Of a DNA stretch of 64,000 nucleotides, positions 16,722-24,821 are shown piece after piece. Within the stretch, counting starts at the first letter, position 1; every line of letters starts with the position of its first letter. Source of the DNA: CBDBBY01 sp965203215 (GTDB lineage: Bacteria > Pseudomonadota > Alphaproteobacteria > Rhodobacterales > Rhodobacteraceae). The notes under the pieces were generated by a model that saw only the letters and a list, made by a program, of their open reading frames with translations, had not been told where the DNA came from and did not search any database. The DNA is taken from the NCBI GenBank assembly GCA_965203215.1, contig CBDBBY010000001.1, positions 2,418,001-2,482,000 of the forward strand. The letters are read 5' to 3'. Made by a program: the position numbers and the translations under genes.

Positions 16722-18143
16722 TCAGCCGATGCCGATCTGAACGACCTGAACAATGTTGGTTGTTCCCGAAACGTTGAACGGAACTCCGGCCATGATCGCA
16801 ATGTTGTCGTCTCCGCTGCCGAATTTTTCATCCGCAGCGACTTGCGTCGCGCGAGCAACAGCCTCGTCGAAATTGCTCACGGATTCAGTGACCACGCAGT
16901 GGACACCCCAAACCAGGTTCAGTCGCCGCGCGATTGCGTCGAAAGGCGTAAGTGCGATCATCGGCACGCGGGGCCGCTCTCGCGCCATCAAATTGACTGT
17001 GGTTCCAGAATGGGTGAAGCAGCAAACCGCCTTCAGGTTGGTCGTTTCAGCGATTTCCCTTGCTGCGGAAACGATCGCATCGGCGACGGTGCTGCTTCCG
17101 CCGCGGCGCGACGCTTCAATGACATCGCGATATGTCGGATCCTTTTCCACTTCCACGGCTACGTTGTGCATCATCCTGACAGATTCCGTCGGGTATCGGC
17201 CGGATGCGGATTCTGCGGAGAGCATTACCGCGTCGGCGCCTTCGTAGATGGCAGCGGCGACGTCCGAGATTTCGGCCCGCGTGGGGGTCGAATTCTGGAT
17301 CATGCTTTCGAGCATTTGCGTCGCGACAATGACCGGCTTGGCCGCGGCGCGGCAGCGGCGGATAAGGCGTTTCTGGATGGGCGGAATGCTTTGCAGCGGA
17401 AGCTCAACCCCCAGATCGCCGCGCGCCACCATAATGCCGTCCGACGCCTTCAGAATCGCGTCGAACGCATCGACCGCCGAAGGTTTTTCGATTTTCGACA
17501 CGATGCCGGCCCGACCTGCCACAAGCGCCTTCGCCTGCACGACATCCTCGCTGGTCTGAACGAATGACAATGCGAGCCAATCGACTCCCAGTTCGCACGC
17601 AAACTCCAGATCTCTGCGATCTTTTTCCGACATCGCTGCCAGCGGAATGACGACGTCGGGCAGATTGACTCCCTTGTTGGAAGAAATATATCCGCCGACA
17701 ATTACGCGGCAGTCCGCGAAGTCCGCTCCGCAATCCTCGACCTTCAACCGAATTTTACCATCGTTCACCAACAGCGATGCGCCTCGCTTCAAGCCCTCGA
17801 ACAGCTCCTTGTGTGGAAGACAAGCACGGGTTCCGTCTCCGGGGGTAGGGTCAAGATCAAAACGGAAACGGCCTCCTTCCGCCAACTTCACAGGCCCGCC
17901 CGCGAATTTGCCGCACCTCAGCTTAGGGCCCTGCAGATCAACCAGAATGCCTATGGGCCGTCCGACCTCCTTCTCGATCATTCGAATAATTTCGTGAAGT
18001 CTCTTCGCCTCCGCATGGTCGCAATGGCTCATATTCAATCGGTACACGTCGGCCCCGGCTTCAAACATCGCTTTCATGGCTTCATAGCTGTTCGACGATG
18101 GACCGATCGTCGCGACGATCTTCAAATTCCTTAAACGTCTCAT
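16722..18143 (-). CDS. pyk: pyruvate kinase
   Basis: 473 residues from the ATG at 18143 (MRRLRNLKIVATIGPSS); the frame is open to 18224 but the extension is not family-like. Converts phosphoenolpyruvate and ADP to pyruvate and ATP in the cytosol. Visible marks are the N-terminal KIVATIGPSS, the substrate and metal region MVARGDLGVELP after the active-site lysine (SKIEKPSA), and GADAVMLSAESASGRYP. The C-terminal domain ends in NIVQVVQIGIG. It is transcribed away from the ABC transporter gene and toward the accessory island. Confidence 0.96.
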   Translation of the reverse strand: MRRLRNLKIVATIGPSSNSYEAMKAMFEAGADVYRLNMSHCDHAEAKRLHEIIRMIEKEVGRPIGILVDLQGPKLRCGKFAGGPVKLAEGGRFRFDLDPTPGDGTRACLPHKELFEGLKRGASLLVNDGKIRLKVEDCGADFADCRVIVGGYISSNKGVNLPDVVIPLAAMSEKDRRDLEFACELGVDWLALSFVQTSEDVVQAKALVAGRAGIVSKIEKPSAVDAFDAILKASDGIMVARGDLGVELPLQSIPPIQKRLIRRCRAAAKPVIVATQMLESMIQNSTPTRAEISDVAAAIYEGADAVMLSAESASGRYPTESVRMMHNVAVEVEKDPTYRDVIEASRRGGSSTVADAIVSAAREIAETTNLKAVCCFTHSGTTVNLMARERPRVPMIALTPFDAIARRLNLVWGVHCVVTESVSNFDEAVARATQVAADEKFGSGDDNIAIMAGVPFNVSGTTNIVQVVQIGIG

Positions 18144-18388
18144 TTTTTGTGATTCCAACTCGGCTTTCGCGGGGGCGGTCTCGATAGCACTTAGACTATT
18201 CGCATGCGAGCGCAACGCTTGCAAAGACCGTCAAGATTCTTTCGCATTCCCGTTCATCACGCGGCTCGTCCGCTGCGGCTCCTTCTATTGAACTCCAGTA
18301 TCACCGGAATATAAACGACCCGCAAATTTTCTGCCTCGGCTCCCTTCAACATCGCGGCGCGCGGCGGGTATTCGGCATAGGAGTGCAA

Positions 18389-20227
18389 ATGGCAGACGGG
18401 TCTCGCATCGACAATTCAGCGCACGTCGAAGCGAGACGCAGCGGTTGGCGCACGATCAAGGGAGTTTCCAAATATCTTTGGCCGGAAGGAAATCCCGGCG
18501 CGAAGCTGCGGGTGGTTTCGGCGCTTGCGGCGCTCGCCACGGCAAAAGTATGCACCGTGGCGACGCCGCTCATTTACAAATCGGCGGTGGATGCGCTCGC
18601 TCCATCGGGCGAAGGCTCGGCCGCGTTTCTCGTGGCGGTCGGCGCCACAGGGCTGACGGTCGCATACGGATTCGCCCGATTGTTCGGAGTCCTCTTTGAA
18701 CAGCTCCGGGACGTCGCCTTTGCCAGCGTCGGGCAGCGAGCGCTGCGCCTGCTGGCGCTCGACACATTCAAGCACATGCACATGCTTTCGCTTCGCTATC
18801 ACATCACGCGAAAGACGGGAGGCTTGTCGCGCGTCATCGAGCGAGGCGTGAAGGGCGTCGAATTCCTGTTGCGATTCATGCTGCTTTCAATTGGGCCCCT
18901 GATCCTCGAGCTCTTGTTCATTTCGCTGATTTTGCTGACAGTTCTGGATTTCCGTTACTTCGCGATCATCATCGTCACGATCACCGTCTATGTTTGGTTC
19001 ACATTCCGGCTGACGGAATGGCGCGTCCAGATCCGAAAGGTGATGAACGAGCAGGATACGGACGCAAACCAGAAAGCCGTCGACAGCCTGCTGAATTACG
19101 AGACGGTCAAATATTTCGGCGCGGAGGACCGCGAAGCCGAGCGCTACGACAACTCGATGCAGGGCTACGAGCAGGCGGCGCTCAAAACCAGCTATTCATT
19201 GGCGGCGCTGAATTTGGGCCAAGCGTTCCTGATCACGACGGGCATGGTTTCCGCGATGCTTCTCGCCGCCGTCGGCGTGCAAAAAGGCGAAATAACGGTC
19301 GGGGACTTCGTGCTCGTCAACGCCTACATGGTGCAGTTGGCGGTACCGCTGAATTTCCTTGGCACGGTCTATCGGGAAATCCGGCAATCCCTGGTCGATA
19401 TGGGCGATCTGTTCGATCTCCTCGGCCAGTCGTACGAGGTTTCGGACAAGCCCGGAGCCAAGAAATTGGAAGTGAAGGGCGGAACGATAACATTCGACAA
19501 CGTCAGTTTCGGTTACGACGCCAAACGTCCGATCCTGAAGAACTTCAGCTTGACTGTTCCATCGGGAAAAACAATTGCGATCGTGGGCCCTTCGGGTGCG
19601 GGCAAGTCGACGATAGGCCGACTTCTGTTCAGGTTCTATGATGTCGTTGCCGGAAAGATCGAGATCGACGGCCAAGACCTGCGGGATGTCACGCAAGCAA
19701 GCTTGCGATCCAGCATCGGAATCGTTCCTGAAGACACGGTCCTTTTCAACGAGACGATCTTCTACAACATTTCGTACGGCATGCCTTACGCCAGCCGATC
19801 AAAAGTCGAAGCGGCGGCCAAGGCCGCCCAGCTGCATGATTTCATCTCAAGACTTCCCGACGGATACGAATCCGAGGTCGGAGAACGAGGGTTAAAACTG
19901 TCCGGAGGCGAAAAGCAGCGCGTCGGGATCTGCCGCACGCTTTTGAAAAATCCGCCGATTTTGCTTCTGGACGAAGCGACTTCCGCTCTCGACACCGAGA
20001 CGGAGAAGGGCATTCAGGAGAGTTTCAAGATGGCGGGCGAAGGACGCACCGTCATCGCCATCGCGCATAGGCTGTCAACGGTCGTCGAAGCCGATCAAAT
20101 CATCGTTCTCCAGCGCGGCGAGATAATCGAGCGGGGCACGCACGATGAACTGGTCGCCAAGCGCGGCCGCTACGCGAGCATGTGGCAGATGCAGCAGGCT
20201 GAGGATTCCTTGGAAAGCGCCGCATGA
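18389..20227 (+). CDS. ATM1/HMT1-type half ABC transporter, fused permease and ATPase
   Basis: 612 residues from the ATG at 18389, five bases after TAGGAG; a GTG at 18383 is less likely. An N-terminal exporter domain with about six membrane helices (residues 40-320) is followed by the ATPase: Walker A GPSGAGKST, Q-loop region IGIVPEDTVLFNETI, signature LSGGEKQRV, Walker B ILLLDEATSALD and the H-loop IAHRLSTV. The YETVKYFGAEDRE stretch in the membrane domain is characteristic of ATM1-type transporters, which export glutathione-linked compounds and in mitochondria support cytosolic Fe-S assembly. It probably works as a homodimer in the inner membrane. Monocistronic. Confidence 0.93.
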   Translation: MADGSRIDNSAHVEARRSGWRTIKGVSKYLWPEGNPGAKLRVVSALAALATAKVCTVATPLIYKSAVDALAPSGEGSAAFLVAVGATGLTVAYGFARLFGVLFEQLRDVAFASVGQRALRLLALDTFKHMHMLSLRYHITRKTGGLSRVIERGVKGVEFLLRFMLLSIGPLILELLFISLILLTVLDFRYFAIIIVTITVYVWFTFRLTEWRVQIRKVMNEQDTDANQKAVDSLLNYETVKYFGAEDREAERYDNSMQGYEQAALKTSYSLAALNLGQAFLITTGMVSAMLLAAVGVQKGEITVGDFVLVNAYMVQLAVPLNFLGTVYREIRQSLVDMGDLFDLLGQSYEVSDKPGAKKLEVKGGTITFDNVSFGYDAKRPILKNFSLTVPSGKTIAIVGPSGAGKSTIGRLLFRFYDVVAGKIEIDGQDLRDVTQASLRSSIGIVPEDTVLFNETIFYNISYGMPYASRSKVEAAAKAAQLHDFISRLPDGYESEVGERGLKLSGGEKQRVGICRTLLKNPPILLLDEATSALDTETEKGIQESFKMAGEGRTVIAIAHRLSTVVEADQIIVLQRGEIIERGTHDELVAKRGRYASMWQMQQAEDSLESAA

Positions 20228-20449
20228 TCGCGTCTCGCAAGAATCAAAACGTCCTTGTCTCCGGATGACTGGCGATCTGACCGGCATGAAACAGGAAGGC
20301 GCAACAATTCGGCACCGATTGCGATCAGGCCAATCATGCATCCACTGAAGCTGCCGAGCATGCGCCTCGACGCGGACTGCCCGCGCATCGGAAACAAGCA
20401 ACTTGTCAGCAAAGCCAATTGCAACAGCATCCAATGCTTGGTGAATTAA

Positions 20450-20526
20450 TGGCGCGCTGGGGAGGATTCGAACCCCCGACCCCTTGATTCGTAGTCAAGT
20501 ACTCTATCCAGCTGAGCTACCAGCGC
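20450..20526 (-). tRNA. tRNA-Arg (anticodon ACG)
   Basis: 77 nt with encoded CCA. The acceptor stem GCGCTGG pairs with CCAGCGC. The anticodon loop CTACGAA between stems CTTGA/TCAAG gives anticodon ACG, which reads CGN arginine codons after A34 is deaminated to inosine. The T arm is GGGGG-TTCGAAT-CCTCC; its stem has one G-T pair. Confidence 0.95.
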
Positions 20527-20918
20527 CGAAGCCGTAGCTAGCCGAAAACCGTTGCCGATGCAACTCATTCGCAATGCGCACAAGTCTTCCGGATGGCGAA
20601 GCGGTCCCGGCTGAGTCTGCGGACTTGGCATGCCTTGCCTGTCCGTTTCGTGCGGGTTGCCAAATGAAGCGGGAAAGAGCTCCGGAACGGCGCGGGGGAC
20701 GCAAGTCGCAAGCGCAAAATGGTGGCGTCCTTTTTTGGGATGAGAAAGGAGAAGTGCCGCTGGCCAAAAGCGGGGCCAATGCCCTACTCGCCATCAAATG
20801 CCGCATGGCAAACAATCGTTGGGCCGAATTCTTTGATTGGAGGGCTTGTCGCGCTGCCGTCCGACCAAAAAGTGGGACGCGCCCGCGCAAAAATCGCATT
20901 TCCCGATCACAGTCCTCA
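20527..20918. other. intergenic stretch, no gene recognised
   Basis: Lies between the tRNA and the 3' end of the sensor kinase gene. Open frames here are shadows that run antisense into the kinase. No terminator with a clear T tract was found. Confidence 0.45.
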
Positions 20919-22505
20919 TCAAGATTTCTTTCGATCCCTCGGCAGCTTGATTGTGAAGATGGTTCCGGTCTGTCCCGGCCCGTCCCTTCGGTGCCTTGTC
21001 TTGTATTCGATGCTGCCTTTATGCATGCGAATGTTGAATTCCGAATCGCTCATTCCGATGCGGTGAACGGCCCCGTCCTTATATTCTATCGGCAGCCTGA
21101 AGAGATTTTTCCTCAATTCGGGAGCAATGCCGGGACCGGTATCCGAAATCTCGAATATCGAATGCCCGTTCTCCTGCCAGTATCGAATGCGTATCTTGAT
21201 CTTTTTGGCCGCAGCTTCTCTGTCTGGTGAATCGCTTTTCGCTTTGTGAGATCTATTGGCAGCTTTCACGGCATTATGGACAAGATTGAACAAAGCACTG
21301 TAAATAAATCTCTGCTCCCCGACAATCTTCGGGTCCTCGCCTTCGACGTCAATTCTGATCTCCGTGATCTCCTCGTCTTCCCGAATTGCCACCTCGTCCC
21401 TGATGCGCGTAACCAAGGTCAAGACATCGATCTCTTCATACTTCGGCCCTTCCGTGGAAAATCTGGCGCCGTCCAAAATTCCGTTCAATACTTCCATCGT
21501 CGATTGGCGAGCTTTCTGAATTTTAGCAATCAAGTCCCGGTTGAACGCATTCAAGCTGAAAAGTTCGCGCGCCAGCAACTCCTCGGTATGAAGCCGGTTG
21601 GCAAAATCATGTGAAATGCTTTCAACTTTCAATTGAAAAGAGTTAATCCATCGCAGCCGGTTTCCAAGGTCGTGAACCGCCTGCTCGGCATTCCGTATTT
21701 CGTAGTTTCGACTGCTCGGATTTTCCAGCTTTCCCAACTGCCCCGGATCCCGATTTATTGCGTGGAGATTCTTGATCAGGTTCTTTAGCGGAAGTGTGAT
21801 TTGGTGATACACGACCAATGACGCGACGAAGGAAACGATGAGCGACACGATGAGCGCACGCGAAAGCGCTTGCGTTCCAGTCCTGATCAGAGCATCCCGA
21901 TCCTGCACCGCGTACAGGCAGATTGAGATTTCGCTAATTTTGTCATTTATGTAATTTTCGTTGTACCCTCCGTCAACTAGATCGACTTTAACCCAAATCA
22001 GCCTGCTGTCATCTTTTATCAGAGTGGAATACAGCGCCTCGCGCAAGTAATCCCCGGAATTCAATGACGCAACATCGTACCTCGGAATGCTTGAATCCCT
22101 GCAATGATGATCCGAAGACCGCGATCCGAACAATATTGAAACCGAATTGTCCTCGGATGTCCGGTATTTCAAATTGAATTCGACAGACTCCGTGAATTCG
22201 CGCACATCCTTAATGATTTCTTCGGCGATTGACATGCTCTCGCTGTCGGAGGCGGCCACCAGCGCTTCCAAATTGTTCGGAGGAATCGCGGCCACGATGA
22301 TTCCGAATCGAGAGAATGCTCGTTCCAGCTGCTCCCGCTCCGTGTTCGTGAGAGCGGATAGAAAAAAGAAAAATTCAGCGATGATGACAAGAGCGAACGT
22401 CAATAGAAGCGATTGCATCGACAGAGTCGCAAAAAGCATTTTGATTTTCGAAAACACGGCGTCTACCGTGGAAAATGCACGTCGAATGAAAGATGCATCC
22501 CGCAT
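20919..22505 (-). CDS. orphan membrane sensor histidine kinase with divergent ATP lid
   Basis: 528 residues. Two membrane helices (about 31-52 and 214-233) flank a roughly 160-residue periplasmic sensor domain. A short linker after the second helix (QITLPLKNLIKNLHAINRD) has HAMP character. The phosphoacceptor is probably His299 (SISHDFANRL). The ATPase domain has an N box (NLVHNAVKAA, Asn411) and G1 box (ISDTGPGIAPE, Asp455). Where the G2 box G-x-G-L should be, the sequence reads HRIGMSDSEFNIRMHKG, so the second glycine-rich motif is altered and nucleotide binding may be weak or unusual. No response regulator gene is adjacent, so the partner is unknown. Confidence 0.85.
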   Translation of the reverse strand: MRDASFIRRAFSTVDAVFSKIKMLFATLSMQSLLLTFALVIIAEFFFFLSALTNTEREQLERAFSRFGIIVAAIPPNNLEALVAASDSESMSIAEEIIKDVREFTESVEFNLKYRTSEDNSVSILFGSRSSDHHCRDSSIPRYDVASLNSGDYLREALYSTLIKDDSRLIWVKVDLVDGGYNENYINDKISEISICLYAVQDRDALIRTGTQALSRALIVSLIVSFVASLVVYHQITLPLKNLIKNLHAINRDPGQLGKLENPSSRNYEIRNAEQAVHDLGNRLRWINSFQLKVESISHDFANRLHTEELLARELFSLNAFNRDLIAKIQKARQSTMEVLNGILDGARFSTEGPKYEEIDVLTLVTRIRDEVAIREDEEITEIRIDVEGEDPKIVGEQRFIYSALFNLVHNAVKAANRSHKAKSDSPDREAAAKKIKIRIRYWQENGHSIFEISDTGPGIAPELRKNLFRLPIEYKDGAVHRIGMSDSEFNIRMHKGSIEYKTRHRRDGPGQTGTIFTIKLPRDRKKS

Positions 22506-22569
22506 TCAACGATGCGGACACTCGTTGCTTCCAGCCAGTTTACACTGGGGACTTGAACGATTCCCGTCG

Positions 22570-23307
22570 TCACTCCGTGTCACTCGGCGACCTGCGCAGA
22601 GCTCTTATGGCGATCGGCATCGCGGCGAGCGCGCACAACGCCAGAATCGGCCCTAAAATATACCATTCGAAAATTATGCCGAGATTGGGCGTTTCGCCTC
22701 GGGCGAACACCTCGCCCAAGCCCACGCCGACCCAAGTGTATACGACCGCGCCCGGCATGATGCCGAAAAACGTGGTGAAAACGAAATTGCGGAATTTGGC
22801 GCCGACGAGCGCCGGAACAAGATTCGCCAGGAAGAACGGAACAACCGGAACCAGCCTTAGAAGGAAAAGGTAGCTTATTTCATTCCGGCGCAAGCCATCT
22901 CTGATTTTTTGAACAGCTCCCGAGCTCGCGTCCATGCGTCCCGACAAGTACTCGCCCAGCCCCATCCGCGCGGCGGCGAAAATCGCGGAAGCGCCAATCG
23001 TTGCCGCCAGAATGTTGTATAGCGCGCCGGGAAAAAGCCCGAACAGAAATCCGCCGGTCAGAGAAGCGACTGCGGCGCCTGGAAGCGAAAACGCGACCAC
23101 CGCGACATACGCTCCAACGAAAGCTGCCGATGTAAGCGCGTAGTTCGCGTCCCTGAATGCCAGCAACGCCTCGCGGTTCGCCCCCAGCCTTTCGAATGTG
23201 AGGTATTCGCCCAAGGTCATGTAACCGACCGCCGCAACCACAACAATCAAGGCAAGCGGAGCCAGACGTTTCGGTTCGATGCCCTTTCGGGGTTTCCGTG
23301 GCTCCAT
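22570..23307 (-). CDS. TVP38/TMEM64 family (SNARE-associated, DedA-like) membrane protein
   Basis: 245 residues with about six membrane segments. The central motif FSLPGAAVASLTGGFLFG with the following GALYNILAATIGASAIFAAAR is the VTT-domain re-entrant loop of this family; the later FLLRLVPVVPFFLANLVPAL is the second signature. VTT/DedA proteins are lipid scramblases or carriers of polyprenyl phosphates in the inner membrane; the exact substrate here is not known. The basic N-terminus (RKPRKGIEPKR) is cytosolic. It ends 64 bp upstream of the sensor kinase start on the same strand, so co-transcription is possible. Confidence 0.88.
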   Translation of the reverse strand: MEPRKPRKGIEPKRLAPLALIVVVAAVGYMTLGEYLTFERLGANREALLAFRDANYALTSAAFVGAYVAVVAFSLPGAAVASLTGGFLFGLFPGALYNILAATIGASAIFAAARMGLGEYLSGRMDASSGAVQKIRDGLRRNEISYLFLLRLVPVVPFFLANLVPALVGAKFRNFVFTTFFGIMPGAVVYTWVGVGLGEVFARGETPNLGIIFEWYILGPILALCALAAMPIAIRALRRSPSDTE

Positions 23308-23741
23308 TTCCCAACCTCAAATGTTGACGAGGGCAGCTTAGGGACGCCCCATATTGGAGTCAATGAAGCGTCAGGGCTTGACCGAAAATTGAGTGATCTC
23401 GCCAAGAGCAAGACTCAAATGTCGCTATTGCGCATTATGTTGTTTATTTTCAGCATGCTGTAGCCCTTAAGGCCTGATGCGCCATGAAGCAGTTCGCGGC
23501 CCGCCGCGCCAGTGAACTCTCAGAACTTGGCATATAAGCCTTGGCGAAATGCCGGGCGCTCGACATCCGGGTGAAGGCTCACTCGAAAACTCAGCGAATT
23601 TTCGAAAATTCATGCATTCGCATTGACGATCCGATAAGGAAATCACCGCCGCATCTCTTTGCCGGACATCCGGGAATAGGGGTGCGCACCGCACCGGATT
23701 AATCGCGTCCTTTCGCTGCCGCCTGCATCCAATGCCGTGGA
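23308..23741. other. intergenic stretch, no gene recognised
   Basis: Between the TVP38-family gene and the rpmH promoter. It contains small inverted repeats (for example around 23590-23615, TTTTCGAAAATT) but nothing that matches RNase P RNA, SRP RNA or tmRNA by eye. No coding frame is convincing. Confidence 0.4.
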
Positions 23742-23770
23742 TTGACAGTTTTGGCGCCAGGACATACAAA
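23742..23770 (+). promoter_or_regulatory. candidate sigma-70 promoter for rpmH-rnpA
   Basis: TTGACA (23742-23747), a 17-bp spacer and TACAAA (23765-23770), 70 bp before the rpmH start. The -35 is perfect; the -10 matches four of six bases. Confidence 0.6.
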
Positions 23771-23839
23771 CGCCATTCGAATTCAATGGTATTCGGTTGA
23801 CTTCATTCGACTGAACGCACGTCGCACCGGAGAAGAACA

Positions 23840-23974
23840 ATGAAACGCACGTTTCAGCCGAGCAATCTCGTTCGGAAGCGTCGACACGGCTTTCGCAGTC
23901 GCATGGCGACGAAAGCGGGTCGCCGTGTGCTCTGCCGCCGCAGGGCCAAGGGAAGAAAAAGGCTGAGCGCTTAG
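23840..23974 (+). CDS. rpmH: 50S ribosomal protein L34
   Basis: 44 residues starting MKRTFQPSNLVRKRRHGFRS and ending KGRKRLSA, the complete and highly conserved L34. It lies on the large subunit near the exit side. The ATG at 23840 has GGAGAAGAAC upstream. It starts the rpmH-rnpA-yidD-yidC-engB-argB block, an order shared by many alphaproteobacteria. Confidence 0.97.
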   Translation: MKRTFQPSNLVRKRRHGFRSRMATKAGRRVLCRRRAKGRKRLSA

Positions 23975-24032
23975 GTTATCGGGATAACCGCAAGCTTCGG
24001 CGGAACGCCGCATCGTCCGGATTTCTCAGTAA

Positions 24033-24404
24033 TTGAAGCGAAACCTTTTCAGTCAGCCGAAAAAACGATTGGTTTCGATCAAGGATCGCCGAACCTTCCT
24101 GCAATTATCCAAGAAACGAAGGATCCATGCTCCGGGATTCGTGCTCCAAGGAATGGAACGGCAGATTGATCGCGAGAACGGTTTCATCAGGGTTGGCTAC
24201 GTATGCTCAAAAAAACTTGGGAACGCCGTTGCTCGAAATCGGGCCAAGAGGCGTCTGCGGGCCGTTGCGAGGGAAGTGCTGACATTGCACGGGCGCTCAG
24301 GCTGGGATTATCTGCTCGTCGGTCGACCGGCTGCTACGAGCCGACGGGATTTTCGCAAGTTGTGCATTGAACTCGAATCCGCGTTGCGCCGTCTGCATGG
24401 CTGA
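24033..24404 (+). CDS. rnpA: ribonuclease P protein component
   Basis: 123 residues if read from a TTG at 24033. The basic protein binds the RNase P RNA and helps it cut 5' leaders from pre-tRNAs. The RNR motif region is clear: RVGYVCSKKLGNAVARNRAK. The TTG start is a guess based on family length (about 120); no stronger start is visible. It follows rpmH by 58 bp and its stop overlaps the likely ATG of yidD by eight bases (ATGGCTGA). Confidence 0.92.
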   Translation: MKRNLFSQPKKRLVSIKDRRTFLQLSKKRRIHAPGFVLQGMERQIDRENGFIRVGYVCSKKLGNAVARNRAKRRLRAVAREVLTLHGRSGWDYLLVGRPAATSRRDFRKLCIELESALRRLHG

Positions 24405-24720
24405 CGAAACGCGATCTGTTCAGGGTATTACCAAGACTTTGCCTGCCCACTCGCAAAATTGCCCTGATTGCAAAACTGGCGCGGATGTCGGCAGCCGGAT
24501 GACTCCGCTGGCGTTGTTGGTTTCGTTGCCAATCCGAGCCTACAGGGTCTTCGGAAGCCCGCTGATCGGCATGCATTGCCGATTTCAGCCGACGTGTTCG
24601 GAATACGCTCTGGAAGCACTCGCGAAGCACGGAGCATTGAAAGGCGTCTGGTTGACGCTCAAGAGAATCGCAAGATGCCGCCCCGGCGGAGGATCCGGCT
24701 ATGACGGCGTTCCCGACTGA
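24397..24720 (+). CDS. yidD: membrane protein insertion efficiency factor YidD
   Basis: 107 residues from the ATG at 24397 that overlaps the rnpA stop; an ATG at 24499 would give a 73-residue protein closer to the usual size. The core is unmistakable: YRVFGSPLIGMHCRFQPTCSEYALEAL, then RIARCRPGGGSGYDGVPD. YidD is a small amphipathic inner-membrane protein that assists YidC. The N-terminal extension has a C-x2-C (CPDC), unusual and possibly not translated. Confidence 0.92.
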   Translation: MADETRSVQGITKTLPAHSQNCPDCKTGADVGSRMTPLALLVSLPIRAYRVFGSPLIGMHCRFQPTCSEYALEALAKHGALKGVWLTLKRIARCRPGGGSGYDGVPD

Positions 24721-24821
24721 ATGCTCGCGGCTTGTCGGCAGAAGGCGGAATCAACTTGACCTTCATGCCCGAATTGGATTGAACGCCGCGAAATTGAAAC
24801 CGGCGGTCGGGCCCGTCTGAG

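Noticed and set aside
23308..23741. Possible structured RNA (RNase P, SRP or tmRNA) before rpmH
   Set aside because: None of the conserved core sequences of these RNAs could be found by eye.
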